Source of the DNA: Hepatocystis sp. ex Piliocolobus tephrosceles
Lineage: Eukaryota > Apicomplexa > Aconoidasida > Haemosporida > Plasmodiidae
Length of the DNA: 14,518 nt
Direction: 5' to 3'
NCBI GenBank assembly: GCA_902459845.2
Contig: CABPSV020000503.1
Coordinates: 1 to 14,518, forward strand
A program made the position numbers and the translations under genes. Below the pieces are notes generated by a model. The model saw only the letters and a list, made by a program, of their open reading frames with translations. It was not told the origin of the DNA and made no database searches. This document shows, piece by piece, positions 1 to 7,927 of the stretch; the stretch's first letter is position 1, and each line of letters begins with the position of its first letter.

Positions 1-41
1 CAACTTTTTTTTTTTTTTTTTTAATTTGTTTTATATATTTC

Positions 42-113
<72 letters not shown>

Positions 114-145
114 TGTACCACTTTTGAATGCTTTATGTTCAAAAC
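1..145. other. Downstream flank / 3' UTR of the cpGTPase gene, poly(T)
   Basis: No coding frame is visible. The stretch holds a T run at 5-22 and an uninterrupted run of 69 T at 44-112. On the transcript strand of the neighbouring GTPase gene this is a 69-nt genomic A tract beginning 33 nt after the stop codon. It is probably 3' UTR or intergenic spacer. Homopolymers this long are hard to assemble, so the exact length is uncertain. Confidence 0.7.
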
Positions 146-2527
146 TCACAAAGAGTGTATAATGTTTTCTAAGTCCACTCTATTCGAAAGAATAGATGTA
201 CTACCAGACGTAGTGGAAGCAATTGTTGCGTCTCCTACGTCATTAAAATTTGACAATTTTTCAATTTGTACACGCTCCTTTTGAATAGTTAAAGTTTTTA
301 TTTCTTCTCGCTTTTGTGGATTCAACCTATCTAGTTGTTCAATAAGTTTTTTTTTTTTTTTTAAAATTTTATTTGTCCTACCACGATAAGATTTATATTT
401 AAATACATCTACATGAGTATGTTTGATTGAATCATTAATCATAGAGGGTCTTCGATAAATTTTTATATTTTTTGGTGCATATATTTCAAATATTTTTATT
501 CCAGTACCTGTGACAGAAAACCAACCTAAGTCAGCTATAACAATATCATCAACACTTTCGAAATCTTTACCATAAACTTGAACTGTATGTTTAACAAAAG
601 GCATTAATAAATCAAAATCATTGTTTGTATGTGGTGGGTATAAAAAAAAGCATTTTTTTTTTTGTAATAAAGATTCGACTTTTTCAGTTTTACATAAATG
701 AATAGTAACTTTATTAGATATATAAAAAGTTAAAAAAGCAAAATTTCCATAAATGAAATTAATATAACATAAACTTCCTAGTAATATAGAAGAATCTGTT
801 TTTAATTTATATGTAAATGGTTGTATTTTTTTATTTATACATATACTGTTAAGATCTATATTTTTATACAAAATGGATGAATATTGATATTTTGTTGGAA
901 TACCGATAGTATCAATTAAATTTATATTTTTTTTTAATTTAAAAACATTATAGTTTAATGTTGTATAAGGTAAATTAGAAGTAGTAACACCACCTTTTTT
1001 TCTTTTATTATATATATTTCCAATATGTCTATAATTTATAAAACGTAAAAAAGCATTTATAAAGGATGATTTCCCTACATTTACACATCCAACAATATAT
1101 ATATCTGTTCCTTTTTCTAAATCGATATAATATTTCATACGTTCTTCTAACATATCATAATTATAACATTTTAATGCAGAAATAAATAATAAATCATTAA
1201 TATGACAATTTTTTATTTGTCGGACCATATTACGAAACCATATTTTTATGATTGCAATATCAGTTGACTTAGGTAAACAATCTATTTTATTTACTAACCA
1301 AATAATATTTATATCTTTATTTTTACATCCTATATATAATTCAGGTAAAATAGTATTTTCTATATTTGTTATATCAATTAAATAAAGAACTAATGATTTT
1401 CTTTTCATTTTTTTAATTAAATTATTCATAATATTGTTACGATCACCCTCTACATATTTTCCTGTACTTATTAACATTTTTTCCACATCTAGTCTTTTTA
1501 TGTTATTTCTTTTTTTTAAAACATCTTTTTTTTCATATACGTTTACGCTTCTCTTGTCGATGTTGTAATTATCGTCTTGATAGTATCGTTCATTACTTTC
1601 ATTGTTTTCACTACTGATTGTGTTTGTTTCGACTTTTTTTCGAGATAAACCATCACCATTAGCTGTTTTTTTCATATCCTCCCTTACGGTTACTAAAACA
1701 TTATAATTTTTTAATATAACATCCGAACTACAATCTATTCTACTCTTACCATTTTCTATTATGTTTACTGCATTTACAGCATTTACTGTATTGACTTTTT
1801 TTTTTTTTTTTTTTTTTTTTTTAGTACATGCTTTATTTATTTTTCTTTCAATAAAAGTCATATATTTAGAACCATTTTCATGTTTTTTTTTGGATTGATT
1901 GTTTTTAACTATTCTACTCACATTGGATATACTAAATATATCTTTAAACTCTTTTTTTGTTGAATAATTTGTTTGTTTATCTTCTGATACATTTTCTTGT
2001 GTTAAGTTCTCATTTTTTTTTTTAACTTTTTCAACTTTCATTTTTATCTCATTTTGAATTTGTTTTCTACATTTTATTATATTCTGTATTCGATTAACAT
2101 CAACATCATAATTCATATCATTACATTTATAATGTTGTAACCTGTAGCATCTTTTACATAAAATAATTCTTGTTTTAATTCTATAGTTAATAAAATTATT
2201 TACATCTACTTTAACACCATCAGGAATGGAATTAACCTCTTCCCCTTTTACTTTTGTATAAAATTTTAGCCTACCATTTGTATATTTTTCATAAATATTA
2301 TTAGGAACATATCCAGTTTTATTGACGGCTGTTGTTTGAAGAAACTCACCACACCCAATACAGCTAAGTTTTCTTAACGGGTTAACATAAAAATAGTCTT
2401 GTTCTACATTTATGTTATTATTAACTGTACTATTAAAATGTACACGCTTATAATTAAATGCGTGAGAATTTCTAATTACTCTGTATCTGCATGTGCCTAT
2501 TACTTTTGTAGTTAAAAATCGAAACAT
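146..2527 (-). CDS. Circularly permuted GTPase, YqeH/NOA1 family (putative organellar ribosome-assembly GTPase)
   Basis: This is a single-exon 793-aa protein. Two CxxC pairs (C56/C59 and C124/C127, the second in CKRCYRLQHY) form the zinc-binding part typical of YqeH proteins. GTPase motifs then occur in permuted order: G4 NKID 413-416, G5 SALK 450-453, G1 GCVNVGKSS 480-488, G2 around the threonines of GGVTTS 512-517, and G3 DTIG 539-542. The late segment IADLGWFSVTG (664-674) matches the C-terminal region of YqeH. Family members assist small ribosomal subunit assembly in bacteria, plastids and mitochondria. The N-terminus is rich in Arg/Lys with no acidic residue before about position 42 and no hydrophobic signal core, so a mitochondrial presequence is more likely than an apicoplast bipartite leader (inference). 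Residues ~150-375 are a Lys/Asn-rich insert including poly-Lys. G3 has Ile where DTPG is usual. The start is secure because an in-frame TAA directly precedes the ATG. Confidence 0.9.
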   Translation of the reverse strand: MFRFLTTKVIGTCRYRVIRNSHAFNYKRVHFNSTVNNNINVEQDYFYVNPLRKLSCIGCGEFLQTTAVNKTGYVPNNIYEKYTNGRLKFYTKVKGEEVNSIPDGVKVDVNNFINYRIKTRIILCKRCYRLQHYKCNDMNYDVDVNRIQNIIKCRKQIQNEIKMKVEKVKKKNENLTQENVSEDKQTNYSTKKEFKDIFSISNVSRIVKNNQSKKKHENGSKYMTFIERKINKACTKKKKKKKKKVNTVNAVNAVNIIENGKSRIDCSSDVILKNYNVLVTVREDMKKTANGDGLSRKKVETNTISSENNESNERYYQDDNYNIDKRSVNVYEKKDVLKKRNNIKRLDVEKMLISTGKYVEGDRNNIMNNLIKKMKRKSLVLYLIDITNIENTILPELYIGCKNKDINIIWLVNKIDCLPKSTDIAIIKIWFRNMVRQIKNCHINDLLFISALKCYNYDMLEERMKYYIDLEKGTDIYIVGCVNVGKSSFINAFLRFINYRHIGNIYNKRKKGGVTTSNLPYTTLNYNVFKLKKNINLIDTIGIPTKYQYSSILYKNIDLNSICINKKIQPFTYKLKTDSSILLGSLCYINFIYGNFAFLTFYISNKVTIHLCKTEKVESLLQKKKCFFLYPPHTNNDFDLLMPFVKHTVQVYGKDFESVDDIVIADLGWFSVTGTGIKIFEIYAPKNIKIYRRPSMINDSIKHTHVDVFKYKSYRGRTNKILKKKKKLIEQLDRLNPQKREEIKTLTIQKERVQIEKLSNFNDVGDATIASTTSGSTSILSNRVDLENIIHSL
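1796..1822 (-). repeat. 27-base homopolymer A tract inside the cpGTPase coding sequence (poly-Lys)
   Basis: Twenty-seven consecutive T on the plus strand read as nine AAA lysine codons on the coding strand (residues ~236-244), followed by a VNTVNAVNAVN mini-repeat. The reading frame stays open on both sides, so the length is a multiple of three as assembled. The tract lies in the low-complexity insert between the zinc part and G4. Confidence 0.95.
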
Positions 2528-2645
2528 TTATTTATTTATAATATACATACATACATATACATATACATATACATATATATATGTTAAAAAGAAGGAATAT
2601 ATTTCCTTAGTGTATCATGTTGAAGTAAAAAAAAAATAAAAAATG

Positions 2646-2695
2646 GTTAAACGTGGTTAAACGTTGTTAAACGTTGTTAAACGTTGTTAAACGTG
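2646..2695. repeat. 10-bp tandem array, unit GTTAAACGTT (5 copies)
   Basis: Five adjoining 10-bp units read GTTAAACGTG, three times GTTAAACGTT, then GTTAAACGTG. The array lies about 120-170 bp upstream of the GTPase start codon, so in its promoter or 5' leader. The units contain the palindrome AACGTT, and the outer copies carry the same T-to-G change at the last base. Confidence 0.95.
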
Positions 2696-3130
2696 ACTAA
2701 AATGAGCATTTAAAAACTGTTTAACAATGAAATATTCCGAACAAAATGATGAATATGTATATATATTTTTTTTATTTTGTACCACAAATAAAGCAGAAGC
2801 GAAAAAAAAAAAATAAATAAAATAAAAATAAAAACAAAAAATTAAAAAAATAAAATATTTTATGTGATCCCTATATTGGCCACAAAGTGTATAAAAAAAA
2901 AAAATTGCGTGAGTATTTGTGCATATGTATATATGCATACATGTACGTATTTTTTCGTTCGCTTACCACTCCGCTTTTTAACACTTTTATTTATAATATA
3001 ATGAACAAGTTAAAATTAAGAAAAACGTATTTAATAACAGGTTAAACAAAAATAAATAAAAAATAAAAAATAGTATAACAATGTTTTTCACTTTGTGCTT
3101 GCTTTTAACATAATTATAAAACTAAACCCA

Positions 3131-3161
<31 letters not shown>

Positions 3162-3316
3162 ATTTATTTCGAAAAAGGTTCAAATTTATTTAATTTGAAA
3201 TTAATTAATTTTTCAAGTTTACAGTTTTTTTTATGTATGATTAAGTTAGGTGGATGTGCATAAATTATGTTCAATATGCATAAGTTTGACACGTACAAGT
3301 ATGTACAAAATTGTGA

Positions 3317-3317
<1 letters not shown>

Positions 3318-3349
<32 letters not shown>
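3318..3349. repeat. (TA)n microsatellite
   Basis: Sixteen uninterrupted TA dinucleotides in non-coding DNA. This is typical of Plasmodium intergenic sequence and useful only as a length marker. Confidence 0.95.
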
Positions 3350-3354
<5 letters not shown>

Positions 3355-3637
3355 GTATGTGTTTATAACTGACACATTTATGGTCTCTCATTTTTGTTTT
3401 TTCTGGGCTTCAAGTAATCGTAATACAAAATGAATTAATATACTACAATAAAATAACAAGTGGTAAAAAAAAAAAAGAAAAGAAAAACGAAAAAAGGGCA
3501 AAGAAATAAACACTTTCATCTTCAAAAATTGGATATATTTGTCCAAACAAGTGGACATAACTATATATATAAACAAATAAATGGTTAAAAGATATATATA
3601 CATACATATATACATGTAAGAAGTAACGCTCAGAAAA

Positions 3638-3640
<3 letters not shown>

Positions 3641-3676
<36 letters not shown>
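3641..3676. repeat. (AT)n microsatellite flanked by A and T runs
   Basis: About eighteen AT dinucleotides preceded by an A run and followed by a T run. The whole element is close to self-complementary and could extrude as a cruciform or hairpin. It is non-coding. Confidence 0.95.
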
Positions 3677-3684
<8 letters not shown>

Positions 3685-3750
3685 TTATATGACTAAATAA
3701 GTGATTATTACATTAGTAACTAAATGAAACATGTTGATATTTTTTTTATT

Positions 3751-3785
<35 letters not shown>

Positions 3786-3889
3786 TATAAACAAAATTTT
3801 ATCATACATAATCATAATCTACAATATTATTTCTTGTCAGTTATCCTATCCACCCATACGTCTATCCAACCACCCACATAATACGCTCA

Positions 3890-3992
3890 TCTCTCCTCTC
3901 TTCTCTTCTTCTTCTTCTTCTTCTTCTTCTTCTTCTCCTCCTCCTCCTCCTCTTCTTCTTCTTCTTTTTTTTTTTTTTTTTTTTTTTTTTTT
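3890..3992. repeat. 103-bp uninterrupted homopyrimidine tract (TTC/CTC repeats plus T run)
   Basis: Every base from 3890 to 3992 on the plus strand is C or T: an imperfect CTCT segment, a run of TTC triplets, a run of CTC/TCC triplets, more TTC, and then 28 T. It ends six bases from the DBP5 stop codon, so the DBP5 transcript would enter a pure purine 3' UTR (A run, then GAA and GAG triplets) almost at once. Mirror-like purine/pyrimidine tracts of this kind can adopt triplex DNA. Confidence 0.97.
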
Positions 3993-3998
3993 ATTGCC

Positions 3999-6551
3999 TC
4001 AGTTTTGAGCCTTCGATAGCGAACTTATCATAAGCTCCGAATCGAACTCCAAATCTGCTATGACACATTTATAAAACTTTTCTATTTGTCTGATATGGGG
4101 TAACTGATCTTTACGTATAAAATTGATTGCCATTCCTCTGGTACCAAATCTACCAGTTCTTCCGATTCTGTGTATATAAGTTTCCATATTAATTCTTTGG
4201 TTTGCTGAATTCATACTATTTATCCTACCTTCATAAATATAAGGCAAATCAAAGTTAATAACTAAACTAATAGAAGGTACATCAATACCTCTTGATAAAA
4301 GATCTGTACATATCAAGACTTTGGAAATTCCTTTTTTAAAATCAGACATTAAGGAATCTCTAGTTTTTGGATCCATACCTATTACATTTGCTTTTTGAAT
4401 TTTATTTTTTGTAGACCTACTAATAACACTATCAGCACATATTAAAGTAACATTATGACTATTTTCTGTCATAAAATAATATAAATCGTAAGCAGATTTT
4501 TTAGAATTTACAAAAATAACACATTGAGATATAGTCATAGAGCAATATAATTCTGATAAATAATAATATTTAGCTTCTTCATTTTCAGTAATTAAATAAT
4601 ATTGTTTAACACATGTTAAAGTTAAGTTCTCCTGTTTTACACTAATTTTAGTTGCATATGGAGCAAACTGGTCAGCAAATAAACGTACTTCATCATTATA
4701 TGTTGCCGAAAACAAAAGCATTTGACAAGTACGAGGTATAAATCTTTTAATTGCATCCACTTGTGAAGACATATTATTTTTTACATCAATTAAATCATCA
4801 GCTTCATCTAAAACAAAAATTTTTATATTTTCTGTATCTATATATTTACGTTTAAAAAAATCTAAACTTTTTCCTGGAGTACCTACATATATTTGAAAAC
4901 CACTATTTTTATTATATTTAGGACATAATGGTACTGCTAAAAATATATTCAATCCTAAATGTTTACCAAAACTGTTAACTACATCATAATTTTGTTGTGC
5001 TAATTCTCGAGTAGGACATATACAAAGTGCTTGTAAATTTCGTAAACGTCTATTTATTTTAGACAACATTGCTATAACAAATGTAAGTGTTTTTCCTGAA
5101 CCATTTTGTGATTGAGCTATTAAATTTTTATTACTATGTAAAATATATGGTAATGCACATGCTTGTATTTTGGAAGGATGAAAAAATTTTAAATAGGTTA
5201 ATATTTGTATTAATTCATTATCTATTTTAAGTTCTTCCCATGTGTTTTTTGAATGATATAATTTCATATCTTCCTGACGTTCACTATTTTCATTATTGCT
5301 GTAATTGTTCAGTTTATTTTCTCCATAGTTTATATTATTTTGTAAATTATTATTACCTGTACCAGCTAAATTTCTAAAACTTGTAAAATTGTTCATTGCA
5401 TTAGTATTATTTTCACTATTTATTCCTATTTTGTTCATATCGGATTTATATATATCCATTTTATTTGATTCATATAAATGCATATTAAACTTATTCATAT
5501 TTATAACTTGTGTATTATCAACACCTTTATTTCCACTAATCAAAGTGTTATCAGTATAACTTGATTTATTTTTATCATTATCTTTTATATTTAAATTACT
5601 AATTAATGATACAGCTTCATCTTCCAATGGTTTAACATCCTGTTGATTACTAAGATCTTCTACTTCATATTCATCATTATCATCTACTAATTTATCGTGT
5701 TTTGTTTTTATTTTAGGTAAGTTATTTTTATCGTCATCAGTAAGATTATCCTTCTCATCACTTTTATTACCATAACCAATCAAATTAATAGGTTGATTGT
5801 TATTTTCGTCTTTTGGTTTAGTAGAAGTATTAAACATGTTATTTATTTTTTCATTTTTTGAATTACTATTTACATTACAACTGTCACTATCTTTATTATT
5901 ATTTTTTTTATCATTCAGTATGTCATTTGTGTCTTTTTTTTCACCATCTCTTTTTTCACCATCTCTTTTTTCACCATCTCTTTTTTCACCATCTCTTTTT
6001 TCACCATCTCTTTTTTCACCATCTTTTTTTTCACCATCTCTTTTTTCTTGTTCCTTGTTTAACGTATTAACTGAATTCAACACATTTCCAGATTCTGTGT
6101 TCGCATTAATTCCTTGACTATTCATCATACTTAATACTTTTTGAATCGTATTGGGATCATCTTTATTTTTTTGTATATAAGATAAAAACATATTCATAAT
6201 ATTTGCATCTTGTTTTGTGTCATCTGTTGTATTTCCTTTTTTTGCATCATCGTTCTTTTCATTCGATCCATCCTTACCATTTTTTACATCTTTTTCATTA
6301 TCCGATGTTGTTTCCTTTTTTTTTATACTTTCTTTCGAGTCGTCGGAATCGTTCTTTTTACTTTCGATTTTATTATCAGTATACTCTCTTGACTTATTTT
6401 TTGTTTCTTCACCATTACTAGCATCCTTATTTTCTTCGCTAATATTACCTTCATCAGTATCTGTTTTTAATACTTCTTCTTCGTCCTTAAAAATATCGCC
6501 TTTGCTATTTTTTTTCAAATACGAACTAGCGACTTTTCCTATTAAACTCAT
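3999..6551 (-). CDS. DBP5: DEAD-box ATP-dependent RNA helicase, DBP5/DDX19 family (mRNA export)
   Basis: The 850-aa protein has its helicase core at ~436-850: Q-motif F457/Q463, motif I AQSQNGSGKT 479-488, Ia PTRELAQQ 513-520, Ib TPGK 558-561, II DEAD 582-585, III SAT 615-617, IV VIFVNS 678-683, V CTDLLSRGIDVP 748-759, and VI HRIGRTGRFG 794-803. DBP5/DDX19 rather than eIF4A is indicated by AQSQ before motif I, CQMLLFSATY, and an insert between INFDLP and the TYIHRIGRTG segment. In yeast and animals DBP5 remodels mRNPs at the cytoplasmic face of the nuclear pore with Gle1, and acts in translation termination. Residues 1-430 are low complexity (Lys/Asp/Asn) with a pentapeptide array. The start is placed at MSLIG (AAAAATG context) rather than at an in-frame ATG at 6659, which would add 36 Phe-rich residues encoded by a pyrimidine leader. 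The core has lineage-type insertions at ~704-725 and ~771-790. Confidence 0.93.
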   Translation of the reverse strand: MSLIGKVASSYLKKNSKGDIFKDEEEVLKTDTDEGNISEENKDASNGEETKNKSREYTDNKIESKKNDSDDSKESIKKKETTSDNEKDVKNGKDGSNEKNDDAKKGNTTDDTKQDANIMNMFLSYIQKNKDDPNTIQKVLSMMNSQGINANTESGNVLNSVNTLNKEQEKRDGEKKDGEKRDGEKRDGEKRDGEKRDGEKRDGEKKDTNDILNDKKNNNKDSDSCNVNSNSKNEKINNMFNTSTKPKDENNNQPINLIGYGNKSDEKDNLTDDDKNNLPKIKTKHDKLVDDNDEYEVEDLSNQQDVKPLEDEAVSLISNLNIKDNDKNKSSYTDNTLISGNKGVDNTQVINMNKFNMHLYESNKMDIYKSDMNKIGINSENNTNAMNNFTSFRNLAGTGNNNLQNNINYGENKLNNYSNNENSERQEDMKLYHSKNTWEELKIDNELIQILTYLKFFHPSKIQACALPYILHSNKNLIAQSQNGSGKTLTFVIAMLSKINRRLRNLQALCICPTRELAQQNYDVVNSFGKHLGLNIFLAVPLCPKYNKNSGFQIYVGTPGKSLDFFKRKYIDTENIKIFVLDEADDLIDVKNNMSSQVDAIKRFIPRTCQMLLFSATYNDEVRLFADQFAPYATKISVKQENLTLTCVKQYYLITENEEAKYYYLSELYCSMTISQCVIFVNSKKSAYDLYYFMTENSHNVTLICADSVISRSTKNKIQKANVIGMDPKTRDSLMSDFKKGISKVLICTDLLSRGIDVPSISLVINFDLPYIYEGRINSMNSANQRINMETYIHRIGRTGRFGTRGMAINFIRKDQLPHIRQIEKFYKCVIADLEFDSELMISSLSKAQN
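5934..6047 (-). repeat. Coding 15-bp tandem array: DGEK(R/K) pentapeptides in DBP5
   Basis: About seven pentapeptide units of KRDGE/KKDGE type lie at residues ~169-206, encoded by near-identical 15-bp DNA units. The first and last full units carry KK instead of KR. The array is highly charged and outside the helicase core, so it is probably disordered and likely to vary in copy number between isolates. Confidence 0.95.
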
Positions 6552-6573
6552 TTTTATAAAAATTTGGGAAAGT

Positions 6574-6635
6574 GGAGAAAAAAAAAGGGGAAAAAAAAAG
6601 GAAAAAAAAAAAAAAAAAAAGGGGAAAAAGAAGAA
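6574..6635. repeat. 62-bp homopurine tract in the DBP5 5' leader
   Basis: All plus-strand bases from 6574 to 6635 are A or G, with long A runs separated by G blocks. In the DBP5 transcript this is a pyrimidine stretch of U runs and CCCC blocks, ending 22 nt before the ATG. No AG acceptor lies between it and the ATG, so it is not an intron polypyrimidine tract for the chosen start. Confidence 0.95.
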
Positions 6636-7149
6636 TAATAAGAGAACAATTGTACTCACGTTTTACAAGTACGAGTTTTCTGTGATAAGTCTTTACTTTT
6701 ATATAGTTTGTGATATAAAAATAAAATGATTAATATTTTTAAAACAAAAAAACAGATGGTTTTTACGATGGTTGATGTGCGCACGTACTTTTATGAGTGA
6801 TATCTAGATATATGTATATGCATATGTATATGTACATACATGTACAGCTGTATTATAAAAAAAAATCTAAAGTAAATTAAAAAAACTATATTCTTAATTC
6901 TGACGGTTATATATATATATATATATATATACATACATACACCTGTAAGTAATATATGTATAAACCCTACTTAATATGGTATTTTTTTAAATGTTACTAT
7001 TTAATTTTTTTTTTTTTTTTTTTTTATTATCTGCGTGAAAATTTTAGTTTTCCTTCGTACATTGCGGACCTGTAATTTCATAAATAGTGATTGTACTGTA
7101 CGTACATTTGATTATCTATCTGTATATTTGTTGGTTGGTTTGTTTATTT

Positions 7150-7341
7150 GATCGTTTTATTGTTTGGTCGTTTTGTTGCTTGATCGTTTTGTTGCTTGAT
7201 CGTTTTGTTGCTTGATCGTTTTGTTGCTTGATCGTTTTGTTGCTTGATCGTTTTATTGCTTGATCGTTTTATTGCTTGATCGTTTTATTGCTTGATCGTT
7301 TTATTGCTTGATCGTTTTATTGCTTGATCGTTTTATTGCTT
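7150..7341. repeat. 16-bp minisatellite, unit GATCGTTTT(G/A)TTGCTT (12 copies)
   Basis: Twelve head-to-tail 16-bp units. After a divergent first unit, the next five units carry G after GATCGTTTT and the last six carry A, so the variants are sorted into two blocks. Sixteen is not a multiple of three. The A variant introduces in-frame stops on the minus strand, so the array is not coding. Confidence 0.97.
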
Positions 7342-7358
7342 GATTATTTATTCACTTA

Positions 7359-7490
7359 CTAATTCATTTATTTAATCACTAATTTATTCATTTATTTAAT
7401 CACTAATTTATTCATTTATTTAATCACTAATTTATTCATTTATTTAATCACTAATTTATTCATTTATTTAATCACTAACTTATTCATTGA
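7359..7490. repeat. 24-bp minisatellite ending in TTTAATCACTAA (5 copies)
   Basis: Five units of about 24 bp share the segment CATTTATTTAATCACTAA, whose CACTAA ends fall at 7382, 7406, 7430, 7454 and 7478. It starts about 17 bp after the 16-bp array and has an unrelated sequence. It is non-coding. Confidence 0.95.
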
Positions 7491-7887
7491 TTTACTATTA
7501 TTTTTTAGGAGGTATTTAATTCTTACCGCTACATATTATATGTGCATATAATGTATATATTTTTTTTTATTTGTTATTACAAAATTTTATACATATATTA
7601 ATAATAGCGGTAATTAGTATTTTTTTTAATTTATTTTTAATACATATAAATTGGTATTTATTAAAAAAAAAAAAAAAAAAAAAAATTATAACTTGTTAAA
7701 AAACAAAATAAACTTTATTAAGAAAGGGAGAAAAAAATAGTGGTAAAATAAAAATGAATTAAATATAAATGTTTTAATTTTTATTATTTATTTTTGTTTC
7801 TATAAATTTTTTATAAATTAAAAAAAAAAAAAAAAAAAAAACTTACATCTATTTTTATTGTTGAATTTAATTTTTTTGTACTGAAAA

Positions 7888-7927
<40 letters not shown>

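Larger units (their letters stand above)
2528..3998. other. Intergenic region between the DBP5 3' end and the cpGTPase start
   Basis: There is no credible gene. Short open frames here are artefacts of T-rich or (TA)n sequence. The region must hold the DBP5 3' UTR and the promoter and 5' leader of the GTPase gene, both on the minus strand. Visible structure: CATATA-type repeats at ~2543-2582, a 10-bp tandem array at 2646-2695, T runs at ~3131-3157 and ~3754-3783, (TA)n runs at 3318-3349 and 3641-3676, and a pure pyrimidine tract at 3890-3992. No promoter motif can be assigned by eye. Confidence 0.8.

Noticed and set aside
2687..3615. Three minus-strand open frames of 75-83 codons
   Set aside because: They translate T-rich and (TA)n sequence into Phe/Tyr/Ile strings with no domain, no splice context and no family resemblance.
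3724..4008. Plus-strand frame of 94 codons with poly-Phe and poly-Ser
   Set aside because: It is the translation of the T run and the TTC/CTC tract and overlaps the DBP5 stop on the opposite strand.
5797..6729. Several plus-strand frames opposite DBP5
   Set aside because: They are mirror frames of the charged low-complexity coding region (including the 15-bp array), and the minus strand holds the helicase domains.
7150..7490. CRISPR-like regular repeats
   Set aside because: The units are directly adjoining with no unique spacers, and the genome is eukaryotic; these are minisatellites.
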